Source of the DNA: CALCKU01 sp964571595
GTDB taxonomy: Bacteria > Pseudomonadota > Alphaproteobacteria > Caulobacterales > Maricaulaceae
Assembly: GCA_964571595.1 (NCBI GenBank)
Contig: CAZNCJ010000028.1
Location: forward strand, 1-28,347
Direction of reading: 5' to 3'
Length of the DNA stretch: 28,347 nucleotides
The notes beneath the pieces are model-generated. The model had not been told where the DNA came from, searched no databases, and saw only the letters and a list, made by a program, of their open reading frames with translations. The translations under genes were made by a program, and so were the position numbers. Of this stretch, positions 1-7,383 are shown piece after piece (position 1 is the stretch's first letter; the number at the start of each line of letters is the position of its first letter).

Positions 1-1017
1 AGGGAGACCGCTCGCGGCTTCCTGCAAGGCTGGTTTGACGGTGGAAAAGGCCCTGAAAAAATCTTCAAGTCAGGACAGGCTTATGACGCGGCGGCTTGGA
101 AGGCTTTTACCCAAGAGCTTGGTATGTCAGCAATTGCAATTGAGGAGAGCTACGCTGGGGCAGGCATGGGAGAGCTTGGCCTTATTGTCGTGATGGAAGA
201 ATTAGGCGCAAGTCTTTGTTCTATGCCGTTTTTATCAAGCTGCGGGGTTGCGGCAGGTCTGATTGCCCATATTGGCGAAGACAGCGTTAAGTCAGATGTT
301 TTATCTAAAATTGCGGCGGGAGAGTTAATCGCGGTTTATTGCGAAGGGGATGGTGATAAAAGCAAATATGTCGCCGACGGGGAAATAGCGGATATGATAA
401 TTTTTCTGCGTCGCGTAACAGACGGTGTGGATTATATTGGCATTTCAACAAAGGCGCGCGGTCTAGTGGTAACGCCCCAAAAAACTATGGACCCGACACG
501 TAGCTTTGCGCATATTGATTGGAGTGAGGTCGCGCAAAGCGATTGGCAGGTTTTGGGTTATGGAAGTCATGAAAGACATGACAAGATAACCGCACAATCC
601 CATCTGGCATTGGCTGCTGAGTCGATAGGCGGGGCGCAAAAATGCCTAGACATGACGCTGGAATATACCGCCCAGCGTATTCAATTTGATCGTCCGATTG
701 CAAGTTTTCAGGCCATTAAACATCGCTGCGCGGATATGTTTATTTTATTAGAGGCGGCACGGTCGGCTGTCTATGGTGCGGCTGTAGCCTCACCATCTGA
801 AAGAAAAGAAGCCTGCCTTATCGCAAAAGCCTATGCCACAGAGGCTTTTTATAAAATTGCGGGGGATGCGATACAGCTGCATGGCGGTATCGGTTTTACT
901 TGGGAATATCCGTTGCATTTTTTCTTTAAACGCGCGCGTGCCAATCGCTCTATGTTCGGGACGCCTCAAACGGCATATGCTGAGTTGGCTGATCATTTAC
1001 TAGGGAGCGTCGCATGA
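1..1017 (+). CDS. Acyl-CoA dehydrogenase, small-type subunit (5' end outside window)
   Basis: The reading frame is open from the first base. The residues before the first in-window ATG (124) already look like the N-terminal helix of the acyl-CoA dehydrogenase family, so the true start lies upstream and 338 residues are visible. Family landmarks are EESYAGAGMGELG near the N-terminus, RIQFDRPIASFQAIKH (the R-x-QF and FQAIKH region that contacts the partner subunit's FAD) and a C-terminal IQLHGGIGFTWEYPLH. The family oxidises acyl-CoA to enoyl-CoA in the cytoplasm. The gene overlaps the next acyl-CoA dehydrogenase by four bases (ATGA). A short and a long gene overlapping like this recalls the heteromeric FadE pairs of steroid side-chain and ring degradation in Mycobacterium. 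That pairing is inference; the family call is secure. Confidence 0.9.
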   Translation, partial: RETARGFLQGWFDGGKGPEKIFKSGQAYDAAAWKAFTQELGMSAIAIEESYAGAGMGELGLIVVMEELGASLCSMPFLSSCGVAAGLIAHIGEDSVKSDVLSKIAAGELIAVYCEGDGDKSKYVADGEIADMIIFLRRVTDGVDYIGISTKARGLVVTPQKTMDPTRSFAHIDWSEVAQSDWQVLGYGSHERHDKITAQSHLALAAESIGGAQKCLDMTLEYTAQRIQFDRPIASFQAIKHRCADMFILLEAARSAVYGAAVASPSERKEACLIAKAYATEAFYKIAGDAIQLHGGIGFTWEYPLHFFFKRARANRSMFGTPQTAYAELADHLLGSVA

Positions 1018-2198
1018 GCGATCCGGTAAAAGACGTCAGGGACGCATTTGGCGAGTGGATGGAGGAAAACCTTACGGGGGAATTTGCCTGCCTGAAATGG
1101 CGCGGAACTTTCGGGGATGACGAGGCCTATCCCGAGCTGCGGAAAAAATGGGAACAGCATATGGGCGCAGCGGGTTGGATCGGTGTAAGTTGGCCAGAGG
1201 CTTATGGCGGCAAGGATTATAATTTGGCGCAAATGGTGGCCTTTAACGAAGAATATGCGAGATATGGCGGGCCGGGCCGTTCTGGCCATATTGGCGAAAC
1301 CTTACTTGCGCCGACATTGGTTGCATATGGAACAGAAGCGCAAAAAAAGCGTTTCTTACCCCCGATTTTAAACGGCACGGAATATTGGTGTCAGGGCTAT
1401 TCAGAACCCGGAGCAGGCTCTGATTTATCCAATATCAAAACCAAGGCTTGGCTTGAAGGGGATGAATGGGTCATTGAAGGCCAGAAGGTCTGGACATCCC
1501 TCGCGGTAGATGCCGATTGGTGCTTCGTGATTGCGCGTGCAGAGAAGGGTTCGGTGGGTCGCCAAGGTCTAGTTTTCTTGCTTGTTCCGCTTGATCAGGC
1601 AGGAGTTGAGATTAAGCCGATAAAGCAAATTACGGGCGGTTCTGAATTTAACGAGGTCTTCTATAATCAGGCGCGAACAGCCAAAGAGAATATAATCGGG
1701 AAAGTCGGGGAGGGGTGGCGCATAGCTATGGCTTTGCTGGGTTTTGAGCGCGGGGCGTCCACGCTGGGCCAGCAAATGATATTTGCCAATGAACTTGACG
1801 AGATTATAAAGCTCGCCAAGTCAAATGGTAAGTCGCAAGACCCCCTTATTCGACAACGTATAGCCAAAGCCTATGCAGGCCTGCGGATCATGCGTATGAC
1901 GGCTCTGCGAAGTCTTGAAGGGGCGAAATCCGGGGAGATGACCCGCGAGGCTTACATGTCTAAAATCTATTGGGCGATCTGGCACAGAGACCTAGGGGAT
2001 CTGGCTATGGATGTGATGGGCGCGGATGCTGAAATTATGGAAAATGGTGATTTTGATGCGCTACAAAAGACCTATCTCTTTGCTCGCGCAGATACGATTT
2101 ACGGCGGGACAAACCAGATACAGCGTAATATTATAGCAGAGCGGGCTTTGGGCATGCCAAAGGAGCCGCGCGGCGGCGGGACAGTTATAAAAGGCTGA
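1014..2198 (+). CDS. Acyl-CoA dehydrogenase, large subunit
   Basis: This 394-residue protein has the usual family length. The FAD-binding segment YSEPGAGSDLS lies at about 129-139 and VWTSLA follows near 159-164. Near the C-terminus is the stretch DTIYGGTNQIQRNI, where the medium-chain enzymes carry their catalytic glutamate just before GT. Here that position is glycine. A glutamate instead stands in GFERG (E245), matching the helix-G catalytic position of isovaleryl-CoA dehydrogenase and the ChsE4-type steroid enzymes. The start overlaps the preceding gene by four bases, and the stop overlaps the next ATG by one (TGATG), so coupled translation is likely. It probably forms a heteromer with the preceding subunit and dehydrogenates a bulky steroid-derived CoA ester. 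The substrate is inferred from context. Confidence 0.92.
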   Translation: MSDPVKDVRDAFGEWMEENLTGEFACLKWRGTFGDDEAYPELRKKWEQHMGAAGWIGVSWPEAYGGKDYNLAQMVAFNEEYARYGGPGRSGHIGETLLAPTLVAYGTEAQKKRFLPPILNGTEYWCQGYSEPGAGSDLSNIKTKAWLEGDEWVIEGQKVWTSLAVDADWCFVIARAEKGSVGRQGLVFLLVPLDQAGVEIKPIKQITGGSEFNEVFYNQARTAKENIIGKVGEGWRIAMALLGFERGASTLGQQMIFANELDEIIKLAKSNGKSQDPLIRQRIAKAYAGLRIMRMTALRSLEGAKSGEMTREAYMSKIYWAIWHRDLGDLAMDVMGADAEIMENGDFDALQKTYLFARADTIYGGTNQIQRNIIAERALGMPKEPRGGGTVIKG

Positions 2199-2992
2199 TG
2201 ACGATGACGGATTTAAGAAAAACGCCTGATTACGTGCCGGGACACGGATTGCTGAAAGATAAACGCGTCGTGATAACGGCTGCCGCGGGGACGGGTATTG
2301 GTTTTGCGGCGGCCAAAAAATGTATCGAAGAAGGCGCGCGAGTTTTTATATCCGATATACATCAAGGTCGATTGCAAAAAGCTCAGACGACATTGGAAGC
2401 CGAGACGGGACAACGCCCCGATTTCGCATTGTGTAATGTGACCCAACAAACCGATGTTGACGGCCTGATAGCTGCGGCCAGTCAATCATTGGGCGGTATT
2501 GATGTTGTGATTAATAATGCGGGGCTTGGCGGGACGGCTAATCTTGTTGATATGACGGATGATCAATGGGCGTCCGTTTTGGATGTCACGCTAAATGGAT
2601 GCTTTCGGATCAACCGCGCCGCTATGCAATATATGAAGGAAAATGGCGGGGGTGTGATCGTCAATAATGCCTCTGTTTTGGGGTGGAGGGCGCAAAAAGG
2701 CCAAGCCCATTACGCCGCTGCGAAAGCCGGTGTTATGGCGCTGACAAGATGTGCCGGGGTCGAGGGTGCAGAATTTGGCGTTCGGGTCAATGCTGTCGCC
2801 CCGAGCTTGGCTTTGCATCCCTTTTTACATAAGGTTACCAGCAAAGACTTGCTGGCCAAGTTAGAAGAGCAAGAAGCCTATGGTCGCGGAAGCGAAGTGT
2901 GGGAACAAGCCAATGTCATGGTTTTTCTGGCTTCTGATTATTCCAGTTATATGACAGGCGAAGTTATATCAACATCATCACAAAGGGCATAA
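2198..2992 (+). CDS. SDR family oxidoreductase (IpdF-like?)
   Basis: Short-chain dehydrogenase of 264 residues, as expected for the classical family. It has a glycine motif TAAAGTGIG (27-35), NNAG (106-109), Asn133, Ser159 and the Tyr172-x3-Lys176 catalytic pair, so it should be an active NAD(P)-dependent alcohol/ketone oxidoreductase. The C-terminus (VISTSSQRA) departs from the usual VDGG ending. From memory, similar SSQ-type endings occur in actinobacterial SDRs of the KstR2 steroid-ring regulon (IpdF/Rv3548c types), which also sit beside fadE genes. That match was not computed. The gene is third in the acyl-CoA dehydrogenase operon, with a one-base overlap upstream and two bases before the MaoC gene. 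Confidence 0.88.
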   Translation: MTMTDLRKTPDYVPGHGLLKDKRVVITAAAGTGIGFAAAKKCIEEGARVFISDIHQGRLQKAQTTLEAETGQRPDFALCNVTQQTDVDGLIAAASQSLGGIDVVINNAGLGGTANLVDMTDDQWASVLDVTLNGCFRINRAAMQYMKENGGGVIVNNASVLGWRAQKGQAHYAAAKAGVMALTRCAGVEGAEFGVRVNAVAPSLALHPFLHKVTSKDLLAKLEEQEAYGRGSEVWEQANVMVFLASDYSSYMTGEVISTSSQRA

Positions 2993-2994
2993 TT

Positions 2995-3453
2995 ATGACG
3001 CAAAAAATAATCGACAAACCTGGCGATCTTATGGGTCAAGAAGGGCTTAAAATTGGCCCTTCAGAGTGGATGGAAATGACCCAAGAACGTATTAACACAT
3101 TTGCGGATGCAACAGGCGATCATCAATGGATACATATAGATGAAGAGATGGCCAAGAAAGGTCCGTTCGGGACAACTATAGCCCATGGTTATTTGACGCT
3201 TTCACTCGCAGCTAAATTCATGCCTGAAATCATCAAGATTAATGGCATGAAAATGGGAGTGAATTACGGGACAGAAAAAGTGCGTTTTCTTAACCCTGTG
3301 AAATCCGGCGCGCGCGTGCGTGGCTCTGGCGAGTTTCTCGAAATTAAAGAAGTGGCAGGCGGCTATCAGTCTACTTTGCGGGTTACGATAGAAATTGAAG
3401 GCGAAGAAAAGCCGGCCTGTGTTGTGGATACAATTAGTAGGTATTATGTTTAG
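2995..3453 (+). CDS. MaoC-type (R)-enoyl-CoA hydratase, HtdZ-like
   Basis: This 152-residue single hot-dog protein carries the hydratase-2 signature FADATGDHQWIH, with the catalytic dyad Asp42 and His47. The spacing of five matches Asp31/His36 of Aeromonas PhaJ. GPFGTTIAHGYLTLSL follows. The sequence closely recalls mycobacterial HtdZ (Rv0130) in both length and motif. It should hydrate a trans-2-enoyl-CoA to the (R)-3-hydroxyacyl-CoA in the cytoplasm. Its position directly after two acyl-CoA dehydrogenases and an SDR gives the order expected for a beta-oxidation round: dehydrogenation, hydration, and dehydrogenation by the SDR. The actual substrate is unknown. Confidence 0.9.
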   Translation: MTQKIIDKPGDLMGQEGLKIGPSEWMEMTQERINTFADATGDHQWIHIDEEMAKKGPFGTTIAHGYLTLSLAAKFMPEIIKINGMKMGVNYGTEKVRFLNPVKSGARVRGSGEFLEIKEVAGGYQSTLRVTIEIEGEEKPACVVDTISRYYV

Positions 3454-3464
3454 GGAGTAAGTTT

Positions 3465-3875
3465 ATGAGTGAGAATATGAAGGCTGCTGTTCAGGCCTAT
3501 CTGGACAATTTTAATGCACAAAATGCTGAGGGGATAACGGCGTTATTTGCAGATAATGCGACAGTAGAAGACCCTATTGGAACGCCGCTTAAAAATGGCA
3601 AAGATGAGATTTTAGCCTTTTATAAAATGGCCGTTAAAAATGGGGCTCAATTAGCCCAAAAAGGTCAAACGCGTATAGCGGAAAATATGGCGGCCTTTGC
3701 TTTTGAGGTAACTGTCGGCGGGGCGGGTATGACGGATGTTGATACTGAGATTAAGGTCGAGCTACCACCCGGCAGTATGACAATCCACGTAATTGATACA
3801 TTTGCGTTTAATGATGATGGTAAAATATCTGAAATGCGGGCCTTTTGGGGACCGAGCAATATCGTACAGCATTAA
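3465..3875 (+). CDS. ksi: Ketosteroid delta-isomerase (SnoaL/NTF2-like fold)
   Basis: This 136-residue protein is close in length to Pseudomonas putida ketosteroid isomerase (131). The catalytic residues can be placed by eye: Tyr12 in AYLDNF (P. putida Tyr16), Asp36 in TVEDPIG (Asp40, same 24-residue spacing), Asp111 in HVIDTF (Asp103) and Trp128 in AFW (Trp120). Surrounding segments such as ADNATVEDP and FNDDGKIS also match. The fold family includes many unrelated functions, but keeping all three catalytic residues makes 3-oxo-delta-5 to 3-oxo-delta-4 steroid isomerisation the best call. A Shine-Dalgarno GGAG (TTTAGGGAGTAAGTTT) precedes the ATG. Last gene of its operon, 11 bases after the MaoC gene. 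Confidence 0.82.
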   Translation: MSENMKAAVQAYLDNFNAQNAEGITALFADNATVEDPIGTPLKNGKDEILAFYKMAVKNGAQLAQKGQTRIAENMAAFAFEVTVGGAGMTDVDTEIKVELPPGSMTIHVIDTFAFNDDGKISEMRAFWGPSNIVQH

Positions 3876-3886
3876 GTAATTGGACA

Positions 3887-3909
3887 AAGCTGTTTAATAA
3901 CATCAGCTT
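3887..3909. terminator. Possible weak convergent terminator
   Basis: AAGCTG (3887-3892) and CAGCTT (3904-3909) form a six-base stem around an 11-base A/T-rich loop. They lie between the stop codons of the convergent isomerase and aldehyde dehydrogenase genes. No T-run follows on either strand, so termination here is only suggested by position. Confidence 0.3.
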
Positions 3910-3920
3910 AACGCAAAACC

Positions 3921-5324
3921 TTACTTTAAGGCTTTCATGATTATATTATTGTATCGCTCGGAATATGGCGGCATTTGGATAAGGAAATCCCTGAACCGGT
4001 CCAGAGGTTGATGCACGATTGAGCGCTCATTTGACATAGTGCGGAAGCCTTCATAGCCACCTATGCGACCCATGCCGGAAGACCCGACACCGCCAAAAGG
4101 TAGGCGTGGATTAGTACCCGATTGCACGCAATTATTATTGACCACGGCAGATCCTGATGACGTGTTTGTCAGGAAATACTCAATATTAGCTTTATCGGTT
4201 GAGTAGATATAAAGGGCGAGTGGGTTAGGGCGCTTTTCGATAATCTCTAGGACGTCTTCTTTATTTTTATATGTGGTGACACATAAAACGGGTCCAAAGA
4301 CTTCCTCTTGCATGATCGACATATCATCACTGACGTCACTAAAGACGGTCGGCTCTATATAGCAATCCTTGATATCAGTCGCGCCGCCACAAATGGTGGT
4401 GGCACCTTTTTTAACGGCATCATCCATGAGAGCCTTAATACGTTTGGTATGGCGCTCATTAATAATGCGCGGCACATAATTAGAGCTTTCAAACCCTTTG
4501 CCGTCTGAATTATATTGTGCCTGCATTTTCTCTTTGAGGAGGTTCAAAAACGCCTCTTTCTTGCTTTCATGTATGATAACATATTCCGTGCCTATACAGA
4601 CTTGCCCGGCATTCATAACCCGACCCCAAGAGATTTTGGTGGCCGCATTTTCAAGATCGGCTGTCTCGTCAATAATGACAGGGGATTTGCCGCCCATTTC
4701 CAGTGTCACAGAGGCAAAGTTATCTGCCGCCGCTTTCATGACAATTTTACCAACGGCCATGCCGCCAGTGTAGTAAATGTGATTAAAAGGCAATGCGAGA
4801 AGGTCTTGGGCAACATCGACCCCGCCTTGAAAAACCTGAGCTTCATCCTCAGGAAAGGCGGCATTAACAATTTCCTGTATGATCTGGGCGGAATCTGGTG
4901 CCAGTTCAGATGGTTTTATCGCGATAGCATTACCAGCAGCTACTGCCGCAATCATTGGCATAAAGGCTTCTGCCGTTGGGGCATTATAGGCGGCCATATT
5001 TAAAACGACGCCCTTGGACTGGCGTCTGATTTCACAGGTTTTACCCATTGTACTAAGTGAGTTTTTTATCCGCTCAGGTTTCATCCAGCCAGCAAGATTT
5101 TTGACGGTAAAGTCAACCTCGGCTTTTAACATGACAAGTTCAGCGGCAATGTCGAGTTCATGGCTGCGGCGCTCTTTATGACCGGCTTTAAACAGATCTT
5201 CTTTACGGGCTAGCGTATGAGTCCATATGGCTTTTATCTTTTGGGCACGCTCACTTGCCGTGCTGTTTCTCAGGCGCAGAGTTGAGGATTGTAGCGTCTT
5301 AAACCCTGTTGCAATATCGGACAT
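3921..5324 (-). CDS. NAD(P)-dependent aldehyde dehydrogenase, coniferyl-aldehyde-dehydrogenase-like
   Basis: A 467-residue aldehyde dehydrogenase. Seen directly: the catalytic Asn114 in AAYNAPTAEA, Lys137 in IKPSELAP, the general base Glu209 in LEMGGKSP, the nucleophile Cys243 in NAGQVCIG, and EEVFGPVLCV and PFGGVGSSGMGR near the C-terminus. The length and the AYN motif fit the class-3-like group annotated as coniferyl aldehyde dehydrogenase rather than the ~490-residue betaine aldehyde group. It oxidises an aldehyde to a carboxylate. The start lies two bases after the stop of the upstream SDR, with AAGG inside that gene's end as ribosome site, so alcohol-to-aldehyde-to-acid oxidation by the pair is a natural reading. 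In this context a terminally hydroxylated steroid side chain is possible, but not shown. Confidence 0.9.
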   Translation of the reverse strand: MSDIATGFKTLQSSTLRLRNSTASERAQKIKAIWTHTLARKEDLFKAGHKERRSHELDIAAELVMLKAEVDFTVKNLAGWMKPERIKNSLSTMGKTCEIRRQSKGVVLNMAAYNAPTAEAFMPMIAAVAAGNAIAIKPSELAPDSAQIIQEIVNAAFPEDEAQVFQGGVDVAQDLLALPFNHIYYTGGMAVGKIVMKAAADNFASVTLEMGGKSPVIIDETADLENAATKISWGRVMNAGQVCIGTEYVIIHESKKEAFLNLLKEKMQAQYNSDGKGFESSNYVPRIINERHTKRIKALMDDAVKKGATTICGGATDIKDCYIEPTVFSDVSDDMSIMQEEVFGPVLCVTTYKNKEDVLEIIEKRPNPLALYIYSTDKANIEYFLTNTSSGSAVVNNNCVQSGTNPRLPFGGVGSSGMGRIGGYEGFRTMSNERSIVHQPLDRFRDFLIQMPPYSERYNNIIMKALK

Positions 5325-5326
5325 AT

Positions 5327-6202
5327 CTAGCCTTTATATTGTGGTATTTTTGTAGCTTTCATAATCATGCTCTCAAACATGCGTTCTGGAAGTAATTTAT
5401 GTAATGGGCCAAGAGCTTTTACGTCATTGCCCACCATATAAGCGGGTTTCCATTTCTTCTTATCCAGCAAACCCAAAACTTGATCGACAACGACTTGAGG
5501 TTCGTTCCCAGCTTCAATTTGTTGGGGCATAAGCTCGGTTGTTGTGTGCTTAAGGTGCGGGCCGTAAATATCATTCATATCTTTGGAGACTTCTTTCCAG
5601 ATATTCTGGGTGGTATCTTTGGAATTAGCCGTCATATGTGTTTTTACGGCACCCGGTTCCACGGCGGTTACCTGTATGCCAAATGGGGCGAGTTCGTATC
5701 GCAAAGTACGTGTCAGGCCGACCACGGCATGTTTGGACATATTATAAGCCCCAGAAGCTGCCGGATTGGCTTTTACGGCGCCAGAGGCGAAATTTATAAT
5801 ACGGGAATGCGGCGCGCCTTTTCTCACCATAGGCAAGAAAGATTGGATCACGCGCCAAGTGCCCCATGTATTGACCTCGAAAGTGATCCGGGCTTTCTCT
5901 AGGTCAGCACCCTCAATAACGCCGATACCCTGATTTGCGATACCAGCATTGTTTATTAATAATCCTAAGGGCCGCTCGCCCAGTGCTTTTTGCACGGTTT
6001 TGGCACTCGCTATGACAGACTTATCAGAAGTGACGTCTTGATTTACAGCTGTAATATTTTCGTGCTCTCCTAATTCAGACGTGTCTGCGCCGGGAAGAAC
6101 GCCAGCAAAAACTGTCCAGCCATTTTGCGCGAGAGTGCGAGCTTTCAAAGCTCCCATGCCCATAGCAGCCCCGGTGATGAAAGCCGTTTTTTCCTGAGCC
6201 AT
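5327..6202 (-). CDS. SDR family NAD(P)-dependent oxidoreductase
   Basis: Classical SDR of 291 residues from the ATG at 6202. A TTG 15 bases upstream (6217) is also in frame, but it sits inside the GGAGAGA ribosome site (6209-6215) that serves the ATG, so I prefer the ATG. Motifs are TGAAMGMG (10-17), NNAG (84-87), Ser140 and Tyr153-x3-Lys157. The protein is longer than a plain FabG because of a C-terminal extension with KKKWKPAYMVG, as in SDRs acting on bulky lipophilic alcohols. It heads the minus-strand operon with the aldehyde dehydrogenase. Its promoter carries one copy of the candidate TetR operator. The substrate is unknown. Confidence 0.9.
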   Translation of the reverse strand: MAQEKTAFITGAAMGMGALKARTLAQNGWTVFAGVLPGADTSELGEHENITAVNQDVTSDKSVIASAKTVQKALGERPLGLLINNAGIANQGIGVIEGADLEKARITFEVNTWGTWRVIQSFLPMVRKGAPHSRIINFASGAVKANPAASGAYNMSKHAVVGLTRTLRYELAPFGIQVTAVEPGAVKTHMTANSKDTTQNIWKEVSKDMNDIYGPHLKHTTTELMPQQIEAGNEPQVVVDQVLGLLDKKKWKPAYMVGNDVKALGPLHKLLPERMFESMIMKATKIPQYKG

Positions 6203-6244
6203 ATTTAGTCTCTCCAATGTGTTGTTTCAGTTTCTATTTTTTTT

Positions 6245-6288
6245 CGAAACATTTTCTAAAATAAATAAAATTAGAACCTATCTGTCAA
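6245..6288 (-). promoter_or_regulatory. Promoter with candidate TetR operator (site A) for SDR/ALDH operon
   Basis: On the minus strand, TTGACA (6288-6283) is followed after 17 bases by TTTATT (6265-6260), a plausible -35/-10 pair. Three bases further is GAAAATGTTTCG (6256-6245). The latter matches the GAA-NNN-GTTTCG element found at two neighbouring promoters. An element between -10 and the start point would suit a repressor. The promoter is predicted from sequence only. Confidence 0.55.
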
Positions 6289-6301
6289 GTCTGATCATTT
6301 T

Positions 6302-7198
6302 TTAAATTATAGCCGAGAGAAGAAAGCAGGCTTCATCCGGCATTTCATATGCTGATTTTTCTCCTGATAAAATTGTCTCGACCAGCTCGGGTGTTTTGTA
6401 ATAATGTACTTTGGAAAACCCAGCTTGTGTGAGGCGCTCTGAGAGTTGGTCTTGCGTATAGCGGCTCAGAAAAGGTTCACCCATTGTGGCAACCACTTTG
6501 GATAATTGCTCAACTGAATTTGGTATGACCTGATCATCATGTTCTTCATCGGGCATTGTGAAATCCATGATAAGTTCGCTGCCTTTCGCGAAATGGCCTA
6601 TATCCCTGAAGGTGGCTTTAACAGTTTCATCTGCCAGATACATTTGCACGCCCAGCCAGGGCAAAAGGCTGGGCATGTTCAAATTCACACCGCCATTATG
6701 CAAAGCCTCACCCAAGCTATGATCTTCGAAATTGAAGGTCGCAAATCGTAGATTATCGGGTTGGGAAATTCCCTTATCTTTTAGCATGGAAATTTTATGG
6801 GCTTGTGTATCGGGATGATCAATTTCAATAAATTTTATATCCGGTTTTCGTGCGCCCCAACGCATAGCTGTTGTATCTAGTCCCGCACCTAATAGGATAA
6901 CTTGCTTTATACCGGTCTCGTCTGAATTTGATAAAGCCTGCTCGACAAGGGCCGAGCGCATGCAGACTGAATGTTCGATGCGTTTAAGGAATATAGTCGC
7001 CGCCTTTTCGTCCGCAATAGCACTAAAGGCCCTGATCATACCTGCAATATAGTTCTCGACTTCTGCTGCGTCTTCCAAACCACATAAATCAAGCGCGTAA
7101 TTATCAGACAAAATTTTAGGGGTGGGGGCGGTCAAGAAATGATGGGCTCGCAAGATAGAGACAAATTGAGCCGTTTTGCTTGTTTGTCCATCTTGCAT
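6302..7198 (-). CDS. Class I SAM-dependent methyltransferase, leucine carboxyl methyltransferase family
   Basis: A 298-residue protein with the signature of the LCMT/Ppm1-type bacterial methyltransferases. Arg81 lies in CMRSALVEQAL, the SAM-binding motif I is LLGAGLDT (about 102-109), and an acidic loop IEIDHPDTQAHK (124-135) follows. Bacterial members methylate carboxylates or small hydroxylated natural products; most have no known substrate. It is transcribed away from the TetR gene, and its promoter carries candidate operator site B, so it appears to belong to the same regulon as the P450 and Rieske oxygenase. A methyltransferase is not a standard part of steroid catabolism. It might modify a pathway acid or an inhibitory by-product, which is speculation. 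Confidence 0.82.
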   Translation of the reverse strand: MQDGQTSKTAQFVSILRAHHFLTAPTPKILSDNYALDLCGLEDAAEVENYIAGMIRAFSAIADEKAATIFLKRIEHSVCMRSALVEQALSNSDETGIKQVILLGAGLDTTAMRWGARKPDIKFIEIDHPDTQAHKISMLKDKGISQPDNLRFATFNFEDHSLGEALHNGGVNLNMPSLLPWLGVQMYLADETVKATFRDIGHFAKGSELIMDFTMPDEEHDDQVIPNSVEQLSKVVATMGEPFLSRYTQDQLSERLTQAGFSKVHYYKTPELVETILSGEKSAYEMPDEACFLLSAII

Positions 7199-7218
7199 GT
7201 TCTGATCTCATTTATTTT

Positions 7219-7259
7219 CGAAACTGTTTCATAAAATAATGCTCAGACAATTGAGTCAA
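7219..7259 (-). promoter_or_regulatory. Promoter with candidate TetR operator (site B) for the methyltransferase gene
   Basis: Minus strand: TTGACT (7259-7254), a 17-base spacer, then TTTTAT (7236-7231) as a weak -10. Immediately after comes GAAACAGTTTCG (7230-7219), which contains the perfect 11-base palindrome GAAAC-A-GTTTC. The arrangement repeats that of site A, 1 kb away. Confidence 0.55.
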
Positions 7260-7312
7260 TCAGAAAATCCGAATTGTAATAGGCTTATTCAAGTTTTCCG
7301 GGCGGATTTTTA

Positions 7313-7356
7313 TTGACATTTTGAAAACTCGTGTAAATATCCGAAACACATTCGGA
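7313..7356 (+). promoter_or_regulatory. Promoter with candidate autoregulatory operator (site C) for the TetR-P450-Rieske-SDR operon
   Basis: A consensus -35 TTGACA (7313-7318) is followed by AAATAT (7335-7340; 16-base spacer) as probable -10. The palindrome TCCGAA-ACACA-TTCGGA (7340-7356) begins at the last base of that -10. Read on the minus strand its core is GAATGTGTTTCG (7353-7342), the same GAA-NNN-GTTTCG element as sites A and B. A palindrome covering the start-point region directly ahead of a TetR gene is the usual layout for autorepression. Confidence 0.6.
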
Positions 7357-7383
7357 AATAAAATTTTTGGATAATTCTTGTCT

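Noticed and set aside
4515..5003. 162-codon plus-strand frame opposite the aldehyde dehydrogenase gene
   Set aside because: It lies wholly antisense to a well-supported ALDH gene, has no ribosome site and its translation has no recognisable family pattern.
5480..5902. 140-codon plus-strand frame opposite the SDR at 5327-6202
   Set aside because: Antisense shadow of the SDR coding sequence with no independent support.
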